A DNA stretch of 64,000 nucleotides, from positions 1,178,501-1,242,500 of the forward strand of contig CAUEEP010000937.1 of NCBI GenBank assembly GCA_958450365.1, given 5' to 3'. Below are positions 60,573-64,000 of the stretch, one piece after another. The stretch comes from Mesorhabditis belari (lineage: Eukaryota; Nematoda; Chromadorea; Rhabditida; Rhabditidae). Under the pieces are notes generated by a model. The model was not told where the DNA came from. It did no database searches and saw nothing but the letters and a program-made list of their open reading frames with translations. How positions within the stretch are numbered: position 1 is the first letter of the stretch; each line of letters starts with the position of its first letter. Both the position numbers and the translations under genes were made by a program.

Positions 60573-62709
60573 TCACATCATATTCTTTTTGCCTTGATTT
60601 TTTTTGAATAAAAGAGCAATAATTGTCTCTTCATTTATATCCGATTCTTTTCCATTTGTGACCCAGCGATAGAAAAGGGTGAATTCGACTTCATCCTGAA
60701 AAAAGAACACATTGAAACCAGCAAATTTGTACTATAACATACTAAACTTGCTCTTGTGCGCAAAATCTGTAAACGCATTCTTTCTGGTGCACGGACTCTT
60801 CATTCTTTCCTGAGATACCTAATGTTGCTATAAGAAAAATAAAGAATTGACTGCGCCAGGAAGAGTCAGTTTCTGTTTGAGCACAGAGTACACATCCAAG
60901 AACTCGTAATGACCAGGATTAGTCAAAGGCCAAACTCTGTTTGGCTTAGCCTGACCCGAATTGGAAAAAGTTTAGAAAAGGTCAAGTTTAGGGATTTGGT
61001 AAGTCTGGAACCTGGTGCTGGGTGATTGAATTAAAATTTAAAGGAAGAACTAGATAGACCCAATAAAACGAGATAGTTCATCCCAAGTTTTGCTCGTTCT
61101 TTTCACTCACCCAATCCTCCTCATTCGTTTGTGCACTCTTTGCGCGAAAATTTTGTCTTCTCGATGGCCCAACAGCGATGCTATTTCTCTGAAATTTGTG
61201 CGATTATTTTTATCTATATGCCAAATTGTAACACTAGATCTTCGCATACTAAAGCAGTGAGTCTATTTACACGAAAATTTTTCCGAACCAACCGATTTCA
61301 ACGGAAATTCAACAGTCGGCGGTGGAGCTGAATTTGCATTTTCATAAAAAACGTACTTTCAAACTTTTGTTTTTATTCTTTCTTGAAGGTGGCACTCTCA
61401 AAGGAACCGATTGAGCAGCACACTGAAATTCGGTTTATTTCTCATGCTGTGCTACTGAGACTTGTAAACGCATTCTTTCTGGTGCACTGAATTCTTCCCG
61501 TCTCTTTTAAAAATGAGGTGATGACACAAGAAAAATGAAGAATTTTGTGTACCAGAAACGGTGTGTTTGCAAATTTTGGCACATCGTCTCACCAAAACAC
61601 TCTGACTTCTCACAGGTTGTTCCAAGGCTTGGTGGTTCGGTTTTAACTCGAAAGGGCTCTGCAAAAGAAATATTCGAGAATCAAAACCAATCTCGTCAAT
61701 CTGATAAGATCTGTCAAGCTGACAAAGTCCATCTCGACTTAACTTCTGGCTTTACTCTATCCTGCTCATTGTTTCTAGGGTCATGTCGGGACATTCTTGT
61801 TGAAAGTGCCAGGAAGCTCTGCCAATATGCCATAAAGTTTTATCATACCGGTGATTTCGAGATACTTTGTCGATACGCATTATCGTATGCAAATTTGCTT
61901 TTACGACTCAATGTCACGTGCTTGAAGCCGGAATCGGCTCGCTCTTCGTCCTCGTTGCTTTTCTGAAAGTTTGGAAAGTTACCATAACCCGTCTTGATGC
62001 GTAATATCCTAGTTTCTTTTATAAGTTTTTTTTGTTGTTTTACGCCGGGCAATTTTTATGACTATTCTTTATATTTGTGTTACTGCAACTAAATGATTTA
62101 CTGGTTACGGTAGTAAGGTCGTATTTTGGTGCTACTCAAAGCTGCGTTCGGAAAAATGCTCGCAAAGATGCGTACTAAGCTCACATGCAAACACAACCTT
62201 CCTGGAGCATTGAATTCTCGATCTCTTCTGATACTAGGCGCATCGCCGCTCGAAAAATGAAGAATTCAGTGCACCAGAAAAAGTCCGTTTGTGAATTTCG
62301 TGCACAAAAGACTACAGGGTGATGCATAATTACAGTAACTTATCTCCCCTCATCTCACTCAGCTGATAAACCTTTAAAATTACCAAAAAACAGCAGTGAT
62401 CCCGAGGGTCAGCGAGTTTTAACTTTGAACTTCCATATAAAAGTGACGAGGAAGTTTCTGCTTAAATCACAAAAGCGTAGAAAATTACCTCAATTTTCTA
62501 TTAAAAACGACCAAACTAGAAAAGGTTAACTGTTCGGAGTGACACTAATTTGAATGAGTTACCGTAATTATGCACCATCTTGTACTTACTTGATCTTTTC
62601 CATCCATCCATGCCTCGTAAAGTGATTGAGCCACTTTCTAAGGAAAAATTTGAGATCAAAAAATCGATGAAAATTCATAAATTTTCAAAAAACCCACCTT
62701 TGAATCCAT
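60573..62709 (-). CDS. Unknown 146-residue protein
   Basis: I do not recognise this gene. Six exons join in frame, all introns in phase 0: 62698-62709 (only MDSK), 62590-62637, 61849-61962, 61357-61422, 61111-61188, 60573-60695. The protein starts MDSKKVAQSLYEAWMDGKDQ, has a charged middle (NEDEERADSGFKHVTLSRKS), a basic Lys/Arg-rich part (PPSRKNKNKSLKRN), and a C-terminal half with EEDWDEVEFTLFYRWVTNGK ending KKNMM. No signal peptide or membrane segment is seen. A second open frame exists in exon 5, but only the chosen one keeps phase at both sides. An acceptor 26 bases before the ATG (exon edge 62735) suggests trans-splicing. Its stop is 32 bases from that of the convergent M20 gene. Introns 2, 3 and 5 each contain a family A hairpin. 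Confidence 0.7.
60606..60611 (+). terminator. Poly(A) signal of the M20 gene
   Basis: AATAAA 66 bases after the stop, lying inside the last coding exon of the convergent gene. Confidence 0.55.
60750..60893. repeat. Hairpin MITE family A, full copy in intron 5
   Basis: Left arm gctcttgtgcgcaaaatctgtaaacgcattctttctggtgcacgg; right arm attgactgcgccaggaagagtcagtttctgtttgagcacagagtacac. It is within intron 5 of the 146-residue gene. Confidence 0.85.
61445..61584. repeat. Hairpin MITE family A, full copy in intron 3
   Basis: Left arm tgctgtgctactgagacttgtaaacgcattctttctggtgcactgaattc; right arm gaattttgtgtaccagaaacggtgtgtttgcaaattttggcaca. It starts only about 20 bases from the exon 4 acceptor. 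Confidence 0.85.
62168..62310. repeat. Hairpin MITE family A, full copy in intron 2
   Basis: Left arm gcaaacacaaccttcctggagcattgaattctcg; right arm gaagaattcagtgcaccagaaaaagtccgtttgtgaatttcgtgcac. Confidence 0.8.
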
Positions 62710-63320
62710 CTTCCCAACAAAATTCTTTAAAAGTCCTAGAAACGGGACAACGAAAATATGGACTTACTCTTTGTTTTTACGGGAACAGAAAAATTATTCT
62801 TTGAATTTGCGGATGAATTTATTCGGTGTCTATGGAGATGAAAAAAGGACATTAAAAAAACAGAAATTTTAACGTTCTTTTCTTGAAAGATTCTAAAATC
62901 TTCTCAATAAATTAGGGGAATTGGGACAGAAAGGAGTGTTTTGGTCTCACAATTTTTGTTGCTGAAGTCTTATTCTTAAAACGATTGATACTGACGAGGG
63001 CTAATCTAGTCTTAAACTTTACGTTTAATTACGGTAGTGATAAAATAAGTGTCTTTTAGAGAAGCACGCTCTACTCAAAGAGGTAAACCCGTTTCTAACC
63101 TGCCAAACTAGGGTACTCGTGTCCAGATTTCTAACCGGACCTTGAACTATACTGGCCAGATTGATATTTGACTGAGATTGATAGAGGCAGGGATATTTTA
63201 AGAATACATGTAGGCTTTTCCCTTACTTCCAGCTTGTCAATGAAAAATGGACTCTTTCCTTACAATGGACTCTTTCCTTAATGTCAGAGAACAAAGCTAT
63301 CAATCAATTTTTCGTCGGGC

Positions 63321-63374
63321 TTAGGCTTAGGCTTAGGCTTAGGCTTAGGCTTAGGCTTAGGCTTAGGCTTAGGC
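63321..63374 (+). repeat. Interstitial nematode telomere repeat (TTAGGC)9
   Basis: Nine perfect head-to-tail TTAGGC units, the nematode telomere hexamer, with ordinary unique sequence on both sides. Confidence 0.97.
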
Positions 63375-63507
63375 TTTAAAATAAGAAAAAATACACAAAA
63401 ACCATAAAAAAAAGGTAAGCAAAAAGTGAAATGAGGCTCATAACATTGCGACGCTCATAATCCGACGTTGTTGCGGGTAATTCTTGGTCACCCTTAAGTT
63501 AATATTG

Positions 63508-63646
63508 GTATTATTCAACGCGAAATCTTCATTCTGCATCGAATGATAGTTAAAATAGACAAAATCCAAGAGTTGGGTGCTGAGAAAACTCGAAAAACAT
63601 TAAATTGCAAACGGCAAAAAGAATCGACAGATATTTTCGTTACAAG
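63508..63646. repeat. Palindromic repeat family B, right half
   Basis: ggtattattcaacgcgaaatcttcattctgcatcgaatgatag through ggtgctgagaaaactcgaaaaaca to gaatcgacagatatttt aligns with 7440-7587. Confidence 0.75.
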
Positions 63647-64000
63647 TCTAAGCAAAACGATAAAGAAAGAGTTTTAAAAAAATTTAAAGATACCTGAATA
63701 CCAAATACATTTGTTTTTTTTTTAAGAAAACAAAATAAATAAAAAAGTTCTGTTGAAGAAAATTACAAATAAGTCGAAAATAGGATTTCTTTTCAGATCT
63801 ATCCGTCATATATTATCGCTGGTTCTTTGATTTTATTGCATATTATGGCAAAAATACGGAAAAAACGTCGAAATGTGAGTTTTTTTTGTGAAATCGAGCG
63901 GAAACTCTTTTCTTTTTTAGAAGATTCACACTGCTTTAAAGGCCGGAAACAACAAAAAACTTGTACACCAAGTTTATTCAAAGTTTTGGTGAAAAGGGAA

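Larger units (their letters stand above)
62736..64000. other. Region upstream of the 146-residue gene
   Basis: No gene is seen. It contains the TTAGGC array, a half copy of family B and AT-rich sequence with poly-A/poly-T runs. Confidence 0.5.

Noticed and set aside
61111..61188. Alternative frame in exon 5 of the 146-residue gene (EIASLLGHREDKIFAQ...)
   Set aside because: It would need a neighbouring exon (61280-61332) that cannot be joined in phase without a 29-base intron.

Overview
The window is nuclear DNA of a nematode. The evidence is short spliced introns with TTTCAG-type acceptors, acceptor-like sites 4-26 bases upstream of several start codons (expected for spliced-leader trans-splicing), nine copies of the nematode telomere hexamer TTAGGC at 63321-63374, Tc1/mariner relics, and gene families with clear metazoan relatives. 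The sequence is AT-rich and mostly non-coding. All gene models were assembled by hand from splice sites and reading phase. Each complete model keeps an unbroken frame with no leftover bases, but no transcript or database was available.

Layout. 1-2411: last exons of an unknown plus-strand gene. 3108-12975: minus-strand I-BAR (MTSS1/MIM family) gene of 15 exons, with the plus-strand ribosomal protein gene rps-9 (11120-12348) inside its first intron. 12976-33760: about 21 kb without a recognised gene, filled with fold-back repeats and mariner/Tc1 remnants. 33761-40869: minus-strand Regnase (ZC3H12/REGE-1) homologue of 13 exons. 40870-54067: about 13 kb gene-poor DNA separating two divergently oriented genes. 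54068-60540: plus-strand M20-family metallo-amidohydrolase of 13 exons, whose 3.9 kb second intron holds a complete minus-strand BTB-like gene of 14 exons (54676-58075). 60573-62709: minus-strand gene for an unknown 146-residue protein, convergent with the M20 gene, with 32 bases between the stop codons. 62710-64000: no gene seen.

The genes look like unrelated housekeeping and regulatory functions: membrane curvature/actin, translation, mRNA decay, amidohydrolysis and a BTB adaptor. The repeats are the more distinctive part. At least ten palindromic (MITE-like) families are present, many sitting in introns. One 130-150 bp hairpin family has eight two-armed copies, three of them in three separate introns of the 146-residue gene. 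There are also degenerate tRNA-like sequences, one fused to a perfect 22-bp palindrome and missing its anticodon arm. I found no CRISPR, operon of bacterial type, rRNA gene or intact tRNA.
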